Assembly: GCA_017547205.1 (NCBI GenBank)
Contig: JAFYQH010000043.1
Span: 1 to 36,910, forward strand
Reading direction: 5' to 3'
Origin: Bacteroidaceae bacterium
Lineage (GTDB): Bacteria > Bacteroidota > Bacteroidia > Bacteroidales > Bacteroidaceae
Length of the DNA: 36,910 bases
Position 1 is the first letter of the stretch; every line of letters starts with the position of its first letter. The translations under genes were made by a program, and so were the position numbers. Of the stretch, positions 6,633 to 15,330 are shown piece by piece. Under the pieces are notes generated by a model. The model was not told where the DNA came from and did no database searches. It saw nothing but the letters and a program-made list of their open reading frames with translations.

Positions 6633-6705
6633 GCGCTGTTAGCTCAGTTGGTAGAGCAATTGACTCTTAATCAATGGGTCCAGGGTTCGAGTCCCTGACG
6701 GCGTA
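6633..6705 (+). tRNA. tRNA-Lys (anticodon CTT)
   Basis: The 73 bases fold as a standard cloverleaf. The acceptor stem is GCGCTGT (6633-6639) pairing with ACGGCGT (6698-6704), with G-U pairs at 1-72 and 5-68. The D arm is GCTCAGTTGGTAGAGC. The anticodon stem TTGA/TCAA holds the loop CTCTTAA, giving anticodon CTT. The T arm is CAGGG-TTCGAGT-CCCTG. The discriminator is A and CCA is not encoded. The gene has its own promoter and terminator and is a single-gene unit. No integration scar is seen beside it. Confidence 0.97.
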
Positions 6706-6712
6706 CAAAAAA

Positions 6713-6739
6713 GCAGTTACTTTAGGTAACTGCTTTTTT
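6713..6739 (+). terminator. Terminator of tRNA-Lys
   Basis: GCAGTTAC (6713-6720), loop TTTAG and GTAACTGC (6726-6733), followed by six T's. Preceded by an A run, it could also serve the convergent nspC, which ends at 6753. Confidence 0.92.
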
Positions 6740-6752
6740 CTTTTATATTCCA

Positions 6753-7922
6753 TCAGCACATCCTGTCCCGATAATCCTCATAGCCGAACACCTTGTACAT
6801 CTCCAGTTCACCATCGGCATGCAGCAGAGCTATACTCGGGTGCGATATACCGTTGAACATGTTAGTCTTTACGGTAGTATAGTGTATCATATCCTCGAAC
6901 ACCACCCTGTCGCCAACCTTGAGAGGCTGCTGAAACTTCCAACTTCCCATGTAGTCACCGCTAAGGCAGCTGTTTCCGCCAAGACGGTAAATATTCTCGC
7001 TGAACGGTGCCCCCTTCACAGCATCGGCATCCAATGACTCGGCACCGGTCACAACAGGCTGATAAGGCATCTCCAGACAATCGGGCATATGGCATGTGAA
7101 GCTCACGTTCAGTATTGCAGTACGTATTCCGCGGCTCTCAACAATATCCACAACCTCCGAAACAAGCGAGCCCGTCTGCCATGCGAATGCCGAACCCGGC
7201 TCCAGTATCACTTGCAGGTTAGGATAACGGCTACGGAGTCCCTTGAGCAAACCAATAAGATGCTCCACATCATAATCCTTGCGTGTCATCAGATGCCCAC
7301 CGCCAAGGTTAAGCCATTTGACTTTTTGCAGCCACTTCCCGAATTTCTCCTCAATATGCACAAGGGTATTCTCCAGAGCATACGAGCTCGACTCGCAGTG
7401 GCAATGACAATGAAAGCCCTCTATGCCGGCAGGCAATTCATCGGGCAACAGGTCGGCGGTGACTCCGAAACGGCTGCCGGGAGCACACGGGTTGTAGAGC
7501 TCTGTCTCAATCTCGGAATATTCCGGGTTAATACGTATGCCGCACGATATCTCATGCCCGGCTTCCCTTGTAAGCGGATAGAAACGCTCGTACTGGGAAA
7601 GCGAATTGAACGATATGTGACTGCTGCAACGCATCATCTCGCAAAACTCTTCGGCTGTATAGGCAGGTGAAAAAGCATGCGCCCTGCTGCCGAACTCCTC
7701 ATAGGCAAGACGCGCCTCATGGATGGAGCTTGCAGTTACAGAATTGATATACTCGCGGAAAATAGGAAAGCTTTTCCACAACGCAAACGCCTTGAAGGCA
7801 AGTATTATCTCCACTCCCGCCTCGCGCGCCACACGGCTTATGAGCTCAAGATTACGGCGCAACAACGTCTCTTCCATCACATAGCAGGGTGACGGTACCT
7901 TGTTTATCATCTCCTTGTCCAT
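6753..7922 (-). CDS. nspC: Carboxynorspermidine/carboxyspermidine decarboxylase
   Basis: This 389-residue PLP enzyme of the alanine-racemase/DapDC fold makes norspermidine or spermidine from the carboxylated precursor, in the pathway that uses carboxy(nor)spermidine dehydrogenase. K44 in LAFKAF is the Schiff-base lysine. The run GFHCHCHCES (about 168-177), LNLGGGH (about 205-211, phosphate binding), LEPGSAF (about 241-247) and the late CLSGDYMG with its active-site Cys are family landmarks. The length matches NspC. The start ATG at 7922 shares one base with the stop codon of pcrA (TAATG), so translation is coupled to the helicase. The dehydrogenase partner is not in the window. Assignment is firm; the exact polyamine product is not settled by sequence. 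Confidence 0.93.
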   Translation of the reverse strand: MDKEMINKVPSPCYVMEETLLRRNLELISRVAREAGVEIILAFKAFALWKSFPIFREYINSVTASSIHEARLAYEEFGSRAHAFSPAYTAEEFCEMMRCSSHISFNSLSQYERFYPLTREAGHEISCGIRINPEYSEIETELYNPCAPGSRFGVTADLLPDELPAGIEGFHCHCHCESSSYALENTLVHIEEKFGKWLQKVKWLNLGGGHLMTRKDYDVEHLIGLLKGLRSRYPNLQVILEPGSAFAWQTGSLVSEVVDIVESRGIRTAILNVSFTCHMPDCLEMPYQPVVTGAESLDADAVKGAPFSENIYRLGGNSCLSGDYMGSWKFQQPLKVGDRVVFEDMIHYTTVKTNMFNGISHPSIALLHADGELEMYKVFGYEDYRDRMC

Positions 7923-10339
7923 TATCCTATAATTTTAAGTTTTGCAAATTTAAGCAGCAGGGTCTTCACGCCTGCATTCTGGAATCTAATAGTAGCCTTT
8001 GCATTCTCGCCCGCACCCTCGGTGGACTGTACCTCGCCGACACCGAAACGGTCGTGCTGTACAACCATTCCTACACTCAACGCAGCATGGTTGCTCTTGG
8101 GCGCATAAAAATCGCGTTCCACATCGGACACACGGCGCAGGTTGGCAGGCTTCTCCATAAATGACGAAGCATGTATCACACGCTTGCCCTGCTGTGGCTC
8201 CTGAGCCGCAGCACCGCGCGACATTTCGCTGTATGACGGACGCTGCGCAACGCCGCGACCCCACTCCTGCCGGCTATCGGACGAAGCAGGCCGCTGCTGC
8301 ATACCCACGCTATTGGTACGACCGAAAAGGCCGCCGCCACGCAGCGGCTGCTGCGCCGCACGCTGCTGTATACCGCCCTGCATGGCTATATAACGTGTGT
8401 CAATCTCCTTAATGAAACGGCTCGGCTCACAGAAATTGAACTGCCCGTACTTGTAGCGGCTCTTTGCGAACGAGAGCACGCAATGATCCTTCGCGCGTGT
8501 TATCGCTACATAGAAGAGACGACGCTCCTCCTCCATCTCGCGCAGCGAGTTCTGCGCACACTGGTTGGGAAACAGCTCCTCCTCGAGCCCCACCACGAAC
8601 ACAGTACTGAACTCAAGGCCCTTTGCCGAGTGTATCGTCATCAGCGCAATGCGCTCGCCGTCACCCTCGTCATCATTGTCAAGGTCCGACATGAGCGACA
8701 CCTCGGAGAGAAAATCCGTGAGCTTGTCATTGGCATTGCCCTCCTCGCGGCGCACGTCGACGAAATCCTGTATTCCGTTAAGCAACTCCTCGACATTCTC
8801 CTGACGGGCCTTGCCTTCGACACTCCTGTCGCTGTATATCTCGTCACGTATCCCGCTCTCCTTCAACACGGCACGTGCAACCTCCATGGCATTCTTCTCA
8901 TCGGCTATGACAGCAAAGCCATCGATCATCGCAGCAAAATTCTTCAATTTCACAAGAGTTCCCTTGTTTACATCAAGCCCGAAGCCTACCGGGTTCATAA
9001 GCACCTGCCACAGGCTCACCCCATGTTCCATTGCCGCATCGCGCACCTTCAGCACCGTCTTGTCACCAATACCCCTTGCCGGGTAGTTTATAATGCGCTT
9101 GAAAGCTTCCTCATCGTCCCTGTTGCATATAAGACGGAAATATGCTATCACATCCTTTATCTCCTTGCGCTGATAGAACGACAGGCCACCATAGATGCGG
9201 TACGGGAAGGCACGCTTGCGGAACGCCTCCTCAAATATTCTCGACTGGGCATTGGTGCGGTAAAGGATTGCAAAATCGCTGAACCGCAGCCCCTCGCAGC
9301 GACGCAGTTCAGAAATCTTATTTGCAACAATCTCACCCTCTTCAAAGTCGGAGTATGCCGAATAGAGAGCCAGCGGGTCGCCCTCGCCACGGTCCGAAAA
9401 GACCGTTTTCCTTATCTGTTCACTATTCCTCGCAATGAGACTGTTGGCAGCATTCACAATCATCTTGGTAGAACGGTAGTTCTGCTCCAGCTTGAAAATC
9501 CTCGCACCGCCATAACGCTCGGTAAAACCGAGTATATTACCAATGTTCGCACCACGGAACGAATAGATGCTCTGGGCATCGTCGCCCACCACGCATATCG
9601 CCCTGCGCTCCTGCGTGAGCTGCCACACGATACAACCCTGCACATAGTTGGTATCCTGATACTCATCGACCAGCACATAACGGAAACGGTCGACATACTG
9701 ACGCAACACATCGGGAAAATCGCGGAACAAGCGGTATGTATTCACCAGCAGATCGTCAAAATCCATGGCGTTGGCCAGGCGACACCTCTCGGCATACCTC
9801 TTGTATATCTCGTACACCGACGGTATACGCGCCCTCACATCATCGCCGCGCAGCCCCTGGTCATTCTCATAGTCCGACGGCGATATGAGACTGCTCTTGG
9901 CCTGAGATATACGCTCAGCCACAGAATTCGGCTTGTACACCTTGTCATCGAGTTGCATCTCCTTGATTATACTCTTCACCAGACTTCGCGAATCGCTCTG
10001 GTCATATATAGTAAACTGCGGGTTATACCCTATGTGATGCGCCTCGCGGCGCAATATCTTTGAGAACACCGAGTGGAACGTACCCATCCACAGCATGGAT
10101 GCGGCCCTCTGCCCCACACGCGCAGCTATACGCTCCTTCATCTCTCCAGCCGCCTTGTTGGTAAATGTCAGCGCCAGTATCGACCACGGCTCATAACCAT
10201 TCTCGAGCATATAAGCGATCTTGTAAGTAAGCACACGTGTCTTTCCCGACCCCGCGCCGGCAATCACCAGCGAAGGCCCGTCAAGATACCGCACAGCATC
10301 GAGCTGTGCCCCGTTCAATTCCTCCTCGTAATTTATCAT
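7922..10339 (-). CDS. pcrA: UvrD/PcrA/Rep-type DNA helicase
   Basis: This is an 805-residue superfamily 1A 3'-5' DNA helicase for repair and replication-fork clearance. Walker A is AGAGSGKT (27-34). The Q-motif region LNGAQLDAV (8-16) precedes it. Motif Ia is LALTFTNKAAGEM (55-67). Motif II is DEYQDT (225-230). Motif III contains GDDAQSIYSFRGA, motif IV has the YRS arginine, and motifs V-VI appear as TIHSAKGLEF and YVAITRA. After about residue 640 a Gln/Arg/Ser-rich linker leads to a C-terminal Tudor-like domain (about 755-805, GMVVQHDRFGVGEV), as in PcrA/UvrD. The length is close to the bacterial norm (720-780) plus a longer linker. It is the first gene of a two-gene unit with nspC. Long frames on the opposite strand are compositional shadows. 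Confidence 0.95.
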   Translation of the reverse strand: MINYEEELNGAQLDAVRYLDGPSLVIAGAGSGKTRVLTYKIAYMLENGYEPWSILALTFTNKAAGEMKERIAARVGQRAASMLWMGTFHSVFSKILRREAHHIGYNPQFTIYDQSDSRSLVKSIIKEMQLDDKVYKPNSVAERISQAKSSLISPSDYENDQGLRGDDVRARIPSVYEIYKRYAERCRLANAMDFDDLLVNTYRLFRDFPDVLRQYVDRFRYVLVDEYQDTNYVQGCIVWQLTQERRAICVVGDDAQSIYSFRGANIGNILGFTERYGGARIFKLEQNYRSTKMIVNAANSLIARNSEQIRKTVFSDRGEGDPLALYSAYSDFEEGEIVANKISELRRCEGLRFSDFAILYRTNAQSRIFEEAFRKRAFPYRIYGGLSFYQRKEIKDVIAYFRLICNRDDEEAFKRIINYPARGIGDKTVLKVRDAAMEHGVSLWQVLMNPVGFGLDVNKGTLVKLKNFAAMIDGFAVIADEKNAMEVARAVLKESGIRDEIYSDRSVEGKARQENVEELLNGIQDFVDVRREEGNANDKLTDFLSEVSLMSDLDNDDEGDGERIALMTIHSAKGLEFSTVFVVGLEEELFPNQCAQNSLREMEEERRLFYVAITRAKDHCVLSFAKSRYKYGQFNFCEPSRFIKEIDTRYIAMQGGIQQRAAQQPLRGGGLFGRTNSVGMQQRPASSDSRQEWGRGVAQRPSYSEMSRGAAAQEPQQGKRVIHASSFMEKPANLRRVSDVERDFYAPKSNHAALSVGMVVQHDRFGVGEVQSTEGAGENAKATIRFQNAGVKTLLLKFAKLKIIG

Positions 10340-10377
10340 CGTAATACACAGGCCTCATGCCTGCAATAAAATATCCG

Positions 10378-10409
10378 CGAAGATATGCAAAAATCGTCAT
10401 ATTTTCGAA
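10378..10409 (-). promoter_or_regulatory. Promoter of pcrA-nspC
   Basis: Read on the minus strand: TTCG (10406-10409), a 20-base spacer and TATCTTCG (10378-10385), a one-base variant of TAnnTTTG. The same TATCTTCG box occurs before fabG at 18931. Confidence 0.5.
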
Positions 10410-10456
10410 CATCGGAAGCTAAACCTTGTTTACATTCTATACCTAACCGATACAAT

Positions 10457-11074
10457 ATGGATACATACGTAAAGACCACCCACATCGGGTTCGGAATGCC
10501 GGTACTCATCTACCCTGCCGGAGCTTTGGCACCGACAATAAGCCAGGCCACCATGGAATGCCACTACGGCAAACACCTGAAAACATATGTCGACAACTTA
10601 AACACGCTTGTTGCTGGCACCGACTTCGAAGGCATGAGCCTGCGCGAGATAATAGCCGATGCTCCTCCGGGACCGCTCCTGAACAATGCAGGACAAGTGC
10701 TGAACCACTCGCTCTACTTCGAACAATTCACACCCTACCCGCCCGGCAACAACCGCCCGGGCAACAACATGAAGAACTTCATACGTTTCGACTTCGGCAA
10801 CTTCGACACGTTCAAGAAAAAGATGGAAGAGGCCGCATCATCGTTTTTCGGCAGCGGATGGATATGGCTTGCCCAGGACGAAAGCGGCAAACTCAAGATA
10901 ATCAGTTGCCCGAACGGAGACACCCCGGCACGTCACCGCATGACACCGCTCTACGGCATAGACGTGTGGGAACACGCCTATTACCTCGACTACCAGAACC
11001 GCCGCGGCGAGCACGTACACAAGCTGTGGGACATTATTGACTGGGAAATGATAGAAAGCAGGCTGAATATATAA
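10457..11074 (+). CDS. sodB: Superoxide dismutase, Fe/Mn family
   Basis: This is a 205-residue cytoplasmic enzyme. I chose the ATG at 10457, not the upstream in-frame ATG at 10385, because homology begins with ALAPTIS near residue 24 and the extra residues do not resemble SOD. The metal ligands are all present: H36, H84, D169 and H173, the last two in DVWEHAYY. Q80 is at the position where iron-type enzymes place the second-sphere Gln, so an iron or cambialistic enzyme is likely. Oddities: the usual Tyr before the first ligand is Cys (C35), the conserved His pair in GKHH is GKHL (H40-L41), and the N-terminus is about ten residues longer than usual. It is divergent from pcrA, 117 bases away. 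It is followed by a strong stem-loop. Confidence 0.9.
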   Translation: MDTYVKTTHIGFGMPVLIYPAGALAPTISQATMECHYGKHLKTYVDNLNTLVAGTDFEGMSLREIIADAPPGPLLNNAGQVLNHSLYFEQFTPYPPGNNRPGNNMKNFIRFDFGNFDTFKKKMEEAASSFFGSGWIWLAQDESGKLKIISCPNGDTPARHRMTPLYGIDVWEHAYYLDYQNRRGEHVHKLWDIIDWEMIESRLNI

Positions 11075-11078
11075 CCAT

Positions 11079-11120
11079 AAATGAAGGACGGCAGCATTTT
11101 TCTGCTGTCGTCCTTCATTT
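11079..11120. terminator. Long stem-loop after sodB
   Basis: AAATGAAGGACGGCAGCA (11079-11096) pairs with 11103-11120 over 18 bp with a single G-U pair and a 6-base loop. The stem is very stable but the plus-strand tail is ATTCG rather than a T run, so it may act as a 3' stabiliser as much as a terminator. The remaining 11121-11346 shows no gene or further clear structure. Confidence 0.7.
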
Positions 11121-11346
11121 ATTCGATTCCATGGATTCAAGGTGCAAGGAGTGTACACAACGTACTCGACTGAGCCTTAAAATCCAATGCAACAAAGCAG
11201 ATTGCATGTTTCACCGTCCCATGTAAAAGAAATAAAAAGGCAAAGTTCAAGGCTTGCGCAGCTTTTAAAACCGCAGTTTACTAATCGTAAATGAAGATTT
11301 TTAAAGCAAGCATAACACAGAAATTTGTCTTTTTATTCTTTTACGA

Positions 11347-12384
11347 TCACTTTGCCTCTTTTATCAGATACACAATTACCGGCAAGTGATCGCTGTAACC
11401 ATTCAACCAAACTCCACCGGCATGGGTACGAAGGGTATTGCCTTTGTAACGGCCCTCCTGCTGGAAGAGATAGTTACGCGAGAAAATCTCAGTCTTGTAG
11501 AGTTTCAGAGTGGAACGATCATTGCCAAGGAGATTGCCACTGAGGACTATCTGGTCAAAAAGATTCCATTTACCCTTGTATTTTAGTGTTCCGGCACCCT
11601 TTTTGCGAAGAATGTTCCACCAAGGGTTATAAAGATCGGTAGAAGCCTTCACATCCTCCTTGTTACGGAAATTACCAAGACATGAAGCCATACTCTTGTC
11701 ATCGGGATCATCGTTCATGTCACCCATTATAAGTATTTTGGTATCGGGCATGGCAGCCATGATTGAATCCTTGAGCTGACGCACCAAAACACCTGCACGC
11801 TCACGCGCGGGCGATTTAGCATAACGCGAAGGCCAGTGATTGACAATAATGTGCACAAGTTCACCACCCATCTCGCCGCTCACAATGAGAAAACCGCGAG
11901 TCTTGTATGTAGTGTCATTGTCCTCGGTAGTATAAGGAGCAAGCTTGCTGTTAACAGGCTTGAAGAGCTGGGGATTATAGAGCAGGCCGCAGTCAACGCC
12001 ACGTCTGTCGGGCCCCTCGATATGTACAAAGTCCCAACCACGGGCAGCAAGAGGCTCCTGATTTACAAGATCCTCGAGCACACGGCTGTTCTCAATCTCG
12101 GACACTCCAACAGCCGCCATACCCATAGGCAATAGATCAGTACCCATTTCATTGAGCACCCTTGCCATATTCTTGAGTTTGTTGGTATACTTCATGGTAC
12201 CCCACTTATTGGTACCGTCGGGAAGGAACTCATAGTCGTTCTTGCCCTTGTCGTGTATGGTATCGAAAAGATTCTCCAGGTTATAGAAACCCACGCTGTA
12301 TACCTCGTACCTCTTCTCCTGCGCCTGTGCTGTGAGGAAAGCCGACAGCAACAGCATCATCAAAAACAATCTTGCGTTTTTCAT
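11347..12384 (-). CDS. Secreted endonuclease/exonuclease/phosphatase family protein
   Basis: This is a 345-residue protein with a signal peptide (1-22, ending AQAQ). The metal-dependent phosphoesterase fold shared by DNase I, ExoIII and inositol phosphatases is shown by its motifs. FYNLENLFD (33-41) holds the Asn, GVSEIEN (93-99) the metal-binding E96, and VNHWPSR (181-187) H183. GDMNDDPDD (221-229) holds D222 and N224, and the catalytic end SDHLPV (331-336) holds D332 and H333. All key residues are present. With no membrane segment or lipobox it should act in the periplasm or outside. The substrate could be DNA, RNA or another phosphodiester. It lies back-to-back with the TonB receptor/lipoprotein operon at 12639-18816, which suggests joint use. 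Confidence 0.88.
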   Translation of the reverse strand: MKNARLFLMMLLLSAFLTAQAQEKRYEVYSVGFYNLENLFDTIHDKGKNDYEFLPDGTNKWGTMKYTNKLKNMARVLNEMGTDLLPMGMAAVGVSEIENSRVLEDLVNQEPLAARGWDFVHIEGPDRRGVDCGLLYNPQLFKPVNSKLAPYTTEDNDTTYKTRGFLIVSGEMGGELVHIIVNHWPSRYAKSPARERAGVLVRQLKDSIMAAMPDTKILIMGDMNDDPDDKSMASCLGNFRNKEDVKASTDLYNPWWNILRKKGAGTLKYKGKWNLFDQIVLSGNLLGNDRSTLKLYKTEIFSRNYLFQQEGRYKGNTLRTHAGGVWLNGYSDHLPVIVYLIKEAK

Positions 12385-12525
12385 ATTATATAGCCTAATT
12401 AATTCAAGGGAATCGATATTTCGTGTAAAAATACTAAAATTATTTCACGTGGAGCTGTTTAAACAAGGATTTTTTGCAACACATCATTTTTAACACGCAA
12501 CACGATAAAAAAAGGAGAACAACGC

Positions 12526-12556
12526 TTTTTCCATTGACAACTTTTCACCACCTTTG
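12526..12556 (+). promoter_or_regulatory. Probable promoter of the 12639-18816 operon
   Basis: TTTT (12526-12529), 19 bases and CACCTTTG (12549-12556) match the consensus at all but one base in each box. The leader would be about 75 bases. The same divergent gap (12385-12638) holds an imperfect inverted repeat, CGTGTAAAAAT near 12423 against ATTATTTCACG near 12440, just upstream of the nuclease gene. It could be an operator; nothing else is seen. Confidence 0.4.
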
Positions 12557-12638
12557 TATTAAATTAGCAAATTGTATGGCATTTTAAGTTCATATACGCT
12601 TTTTTAAGGGGTACAATATTTAAGTTTTATATATTACT

Positions 12639-15287
12639 ATGATTAAATTATTCAAACCCGCAGCACTTCTGCTGCTCTGTCTTGCAGGAGCCACAGGTTC
12701 TGCAGTTCAGGCTCAAGAGATGTCTGCCTCATCCACAGGCCAGAAGAAAGAGGGTCTCATCAAGCAGCAGCCATCGCGCATGCTCTTCGCTGACACCCTA
12801 CTTACCGGCGAGGCCAGCAGGATGAGCAATGTCATCACCATCAGCGATGACAACAACGACTCCTACACATTCTCCGAGAGCCAGCTTGGTGATGATGACG
12901 ACTACGCAGGTACAACAGCCATGACATCGTCTAATGACGATTACTTCCTCTCCGAGGTAGGCTATCTGTTCAGCCCCATGCGTTTCCGCGTCAGAGCCTA
13001 TGAATCAATGTACAACAACGTCTATGCCAATGGAGTGCTCCTCAACGATGCCGAAAGAGGACAGTTCAGCTACGGCATGATAGGCGGCCTCAACGACGCA
13101 ACCCGCAACAAGGAAGGAGTAAGCGCGTTCGAGCACAACAACTTCTCATTCAGCCCCATAGGCGGTTCAAGCAACATCAACATGCGTGCCAGCCAGTATG
13201 CGGCAGGACACAAGGCTTCACTTGTGGGCTGTAACCGCAACTACCTTGCAAGAGCTATGTACACCTACTCAACCGGTCTCATGGACAACGGCTGGGCATT
13301 CACTGGATCGGCATCGTACCGATGGGCCAACGAGGGTGTAATCGAGGGAACATTCTACAACTCGTTCGCATACTTCCTCGCAGCCGAGAAGAAGATTAAT
13401 GACCGCCACAGCATCTCAATTGCCACATGGGGTTCGCCAACAGAACGCGCACAGCAGGGTGCAGCTACCGAAGAGGCATACTGGCTTGCCGGCTCGCACT
13501 ACTACAACCCCAACTGGGGATACCAGAACGGCGAGAAGCGCAACGCACGCGTTGTCAACTCATACGAGCCGTCGCTGCTCCTCACGTGGGACTACAAAAT
13601 CAACGACAAGGCCAAGCTGACAACATCGCTGTTCGGCAAGTACTCGATGTACAGCACATCGGCACTCGGATGGAACGGCAATGCAGCCGACCCGCGTCCG
13701 AACTACTACAAGAATCTCCCAAGTTCGGCCTACGACGTATGGGACCTCGAATACACTCCGAGCGAGAGCGAACTCAACAACTACATGCAGCTCTACAACT
13801 ACTGGCAGGAGAGCAAGGCAAACCGACAGATCAACTGGGACTACATGTACTATGCCAACCAGCAGGCCAATGCTGTAGGCGGCGAGTGCCTCTATTATGT
13901 TGAGCGCCGTCACAACGACCAGCTTGCGGTCAATTTGAGCTCGGTACTCAACATCGACTACAACCGCAACAACAAGGGTACGTTCGGCGTGCAGCTGGGT
14001 ACAACAAAGGGTATGCACTACAAGACAATGGACGACCTGCTCGGTGCCGAGAAATATACCGACATCGACAAGTTCTCGGTAGGCGACTTCGGTATCAACA
14101 GCGACTACGTGCAGAACGATGTCGACAACCCCAACCGCCAGATACGCGAGGACGACAAGTTCGGCTACGACTACGACCTCAATGTAAACAAGGCAAGCCT
14201 TTTCTACCAGCACCAGTACAACAAGGGTATCATGAGCCTTTTTGCAGGTGCCAATATCGAGGGTACTACAATGGAGCGTAACGGTCACATGCGTAACGGT
14301 CGCGCACAGCTGTTCTCAAAGGGCAGCAGCGGCACAGCCTACTTCCTTGGCGGCGGTGCGAAAATGGGCATTTCCCTCGCATTCAACACAAACAACGTGC
14401 TTACCCTGGGTGCAGGCTTTGAGAACCGTGCCCCCATTGCCTACAACTCATTCATCGCTCCACGTATGCGCAACGACTTCGTACAGGGACTCGAGAACGA
14501 GAACATATTCAGTGCCGAGGCATCATACAAGCTCACTGCAGGCCCCGTAACGACAAAGATAAGCGGTTACTACTCTGTATTCAAGAGCCTTACCGAGCAG
14601 AGCGCGTTCTACAACGACCTGCAGTCACAGTTCACATACCTTACAATGACAGGTGTAGACAAAGTACACTACGGAGTTGAAGCTGCCATAGTATGGAACG
14701 TCACATCTGCTCTCTCGTTCAATGCAGTAGCTGCAGTAGGCAATGCCGAGTACACCGACGATGTAAACGGTTTCCTCATCAGCGAGAACGAGGAGGTTGT
14801 AATGAACGACAAGGTATACATGGACGGCGTTAAGGTTGACGGCACACCGCTGACAGCTTTGAGCCTCGGTGTCGACTACAACACCAACGGCTGGTACTTG
14901 AGCGCGAACGTGAACTACTATGACAACATCTACATCGACGCATCCAAGTATGCACGTCTGGGCAGCGTTGTAGGCGAGCCGGTCATCGATGCAACAACAG
15001 GAGCCATGATTCTCAACAAGCCATCACAGTTCCAGGGCAAGGGCGGTATCATGGTAGATGCATCAATTGGCAAGAGCATCAACCTCAGAGGCGGCAAGAA
15101 GCTGAACATAAACCTCAGCCTCAACAACATCCTCAACAACCAGAAGATGATTACAGGCGGTTACGAGCAGAACCGTGGTGATGTATATGCCGATGGCGAT
15201 GCACGCACATACAAGTTCTCGAAGAACCCGTTCCTCTACTATGCCAACGCATTCAATGCTTACCTGAATGTAGGCCTGCGTTTCTGA
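12639..15287 (+). CDS. TonB-dependent outer-membrane receptor
   Basis: This 882-residue protein has a signal peptide (1-26, ending VQAQ). A short acidic stretch contains a possible TonB box, VITISDD (65-71), and an unusually Asp-rich run (GDDDDY, 84-89). A plug domain follows at about 100-230, with FRVRAYES, NNVYANGVLLND (126-137) and GGLND (149-153). A long beta-barrel then ends in NVGLRF with the terminal Phe. It lacks the N-terminal carboxypeptidase-like domain common in SusC proteins and there is no SusD beside it, so it is not a classical starch-type pair. It is the first gene of a three-gene operon with two surface lipoproteins (spacing 43 and 21 bases). It should import, with TonB energy, whatever the lipoproteins capture and the divergent phosphoesterase cleaves. 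Confidence 0.85.
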   Translation: MIKLFKPAALLLLCLAGATGSAVQAQEMSASSTGQKKEGLIKQQPSRMLFADTLLTGEASRMSNVITISDDNNDSYTFSESQLGDDDDYAGTTAMTSSNDDYFLSEVGYLFSPMRFRVRAYESMYNNVYANGVLLNDAERGQFSYGMIGGLNDATRNKEGVSAFEHNNFSFSPIGGSSNINMRASQYAAGHKASLVGCNRNYLARAMYTYSTGLMDNGWAFTGSASYRWANEGVIEGTFYNSFAYFLAAEKKINDRHSISIATWGSPTERAQQGAATEEAYWLAGSHYYNPNWGYQNGEKRNARVVNSYEPSLLLTWDYKINDKAKLTTSLFGKYSMYSTSALGWNGNAADPRPNYYKNLPSSAYDVWDLEYTPSESELNNYMQLYNYWQESKANRQINWDYMYYANQQANAVGGECLYYVERRHNDQLAVNLSSVLNIDYNRNNKGTFGVQLGTTKGMHYKTMDDLLGAEKYTDIDKFSVGDFGINSDYVQNDVDNPNRQIREDDKFGYDYDLNVNKASLFYQHQYNKGIMSLFAGANIEGTTMERNGHMRNGRAQLFSKGSSGTAYFLGGGAKMGISLAFNTNNVLTLGAGFENRAPIAYNSFIAPRMRNDFVQGLENENIFSAEASYKLTAGPVTTKISGYYSVFKSLTEQSAFYNDLQSQFTYLTMTGVDKVHYGVEAAIVWNVTSALSFNAVAAVGNAEYTDDVNGFLISENEEVVMNDKVYMDGVKVDGTPLTALSLGVDYNTNGWYLSANVNYYDNIYIDASKYARLGSVVGEPVIDATTGAMILNKPSQFQGKGGIMVDASIGKSINLRGGKKLNINLSLNNILNNQKMITGGYEQNRGDVYADGDARTYKFSKNPFLYYANAFNAYLNVGLRF

Positions 15288-15330
15288 TGTATATATATAA
15301 TAAGGAACAGAGCTAAAAAAGAAGAGAAAT

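Noticed and set aside
6633-6705. Attachment site of an integrated element at tRNA-Lys
   Set aside because: No partial copy of the tRNA 3' end and no integrase is found nearby; the gene has its own intact promoter and terminator.
8483-10063. 526-codon open frame on the plus strand opposite pcrA
   Set aside because: It mirrors the helicase gene, has no signal, domain or promoter, and its composition (many His, Leu, Arg, Thr) is what the complement of this coding strand gives.
13560-14288. 242-codon minus-strand frame with Val/Leu-rich product
   Set aside because: It is the complement of the Asn/Tyr/Asp-rich receptor barrel; the apparent hydrophobicity comes from GTN/CTN complements.
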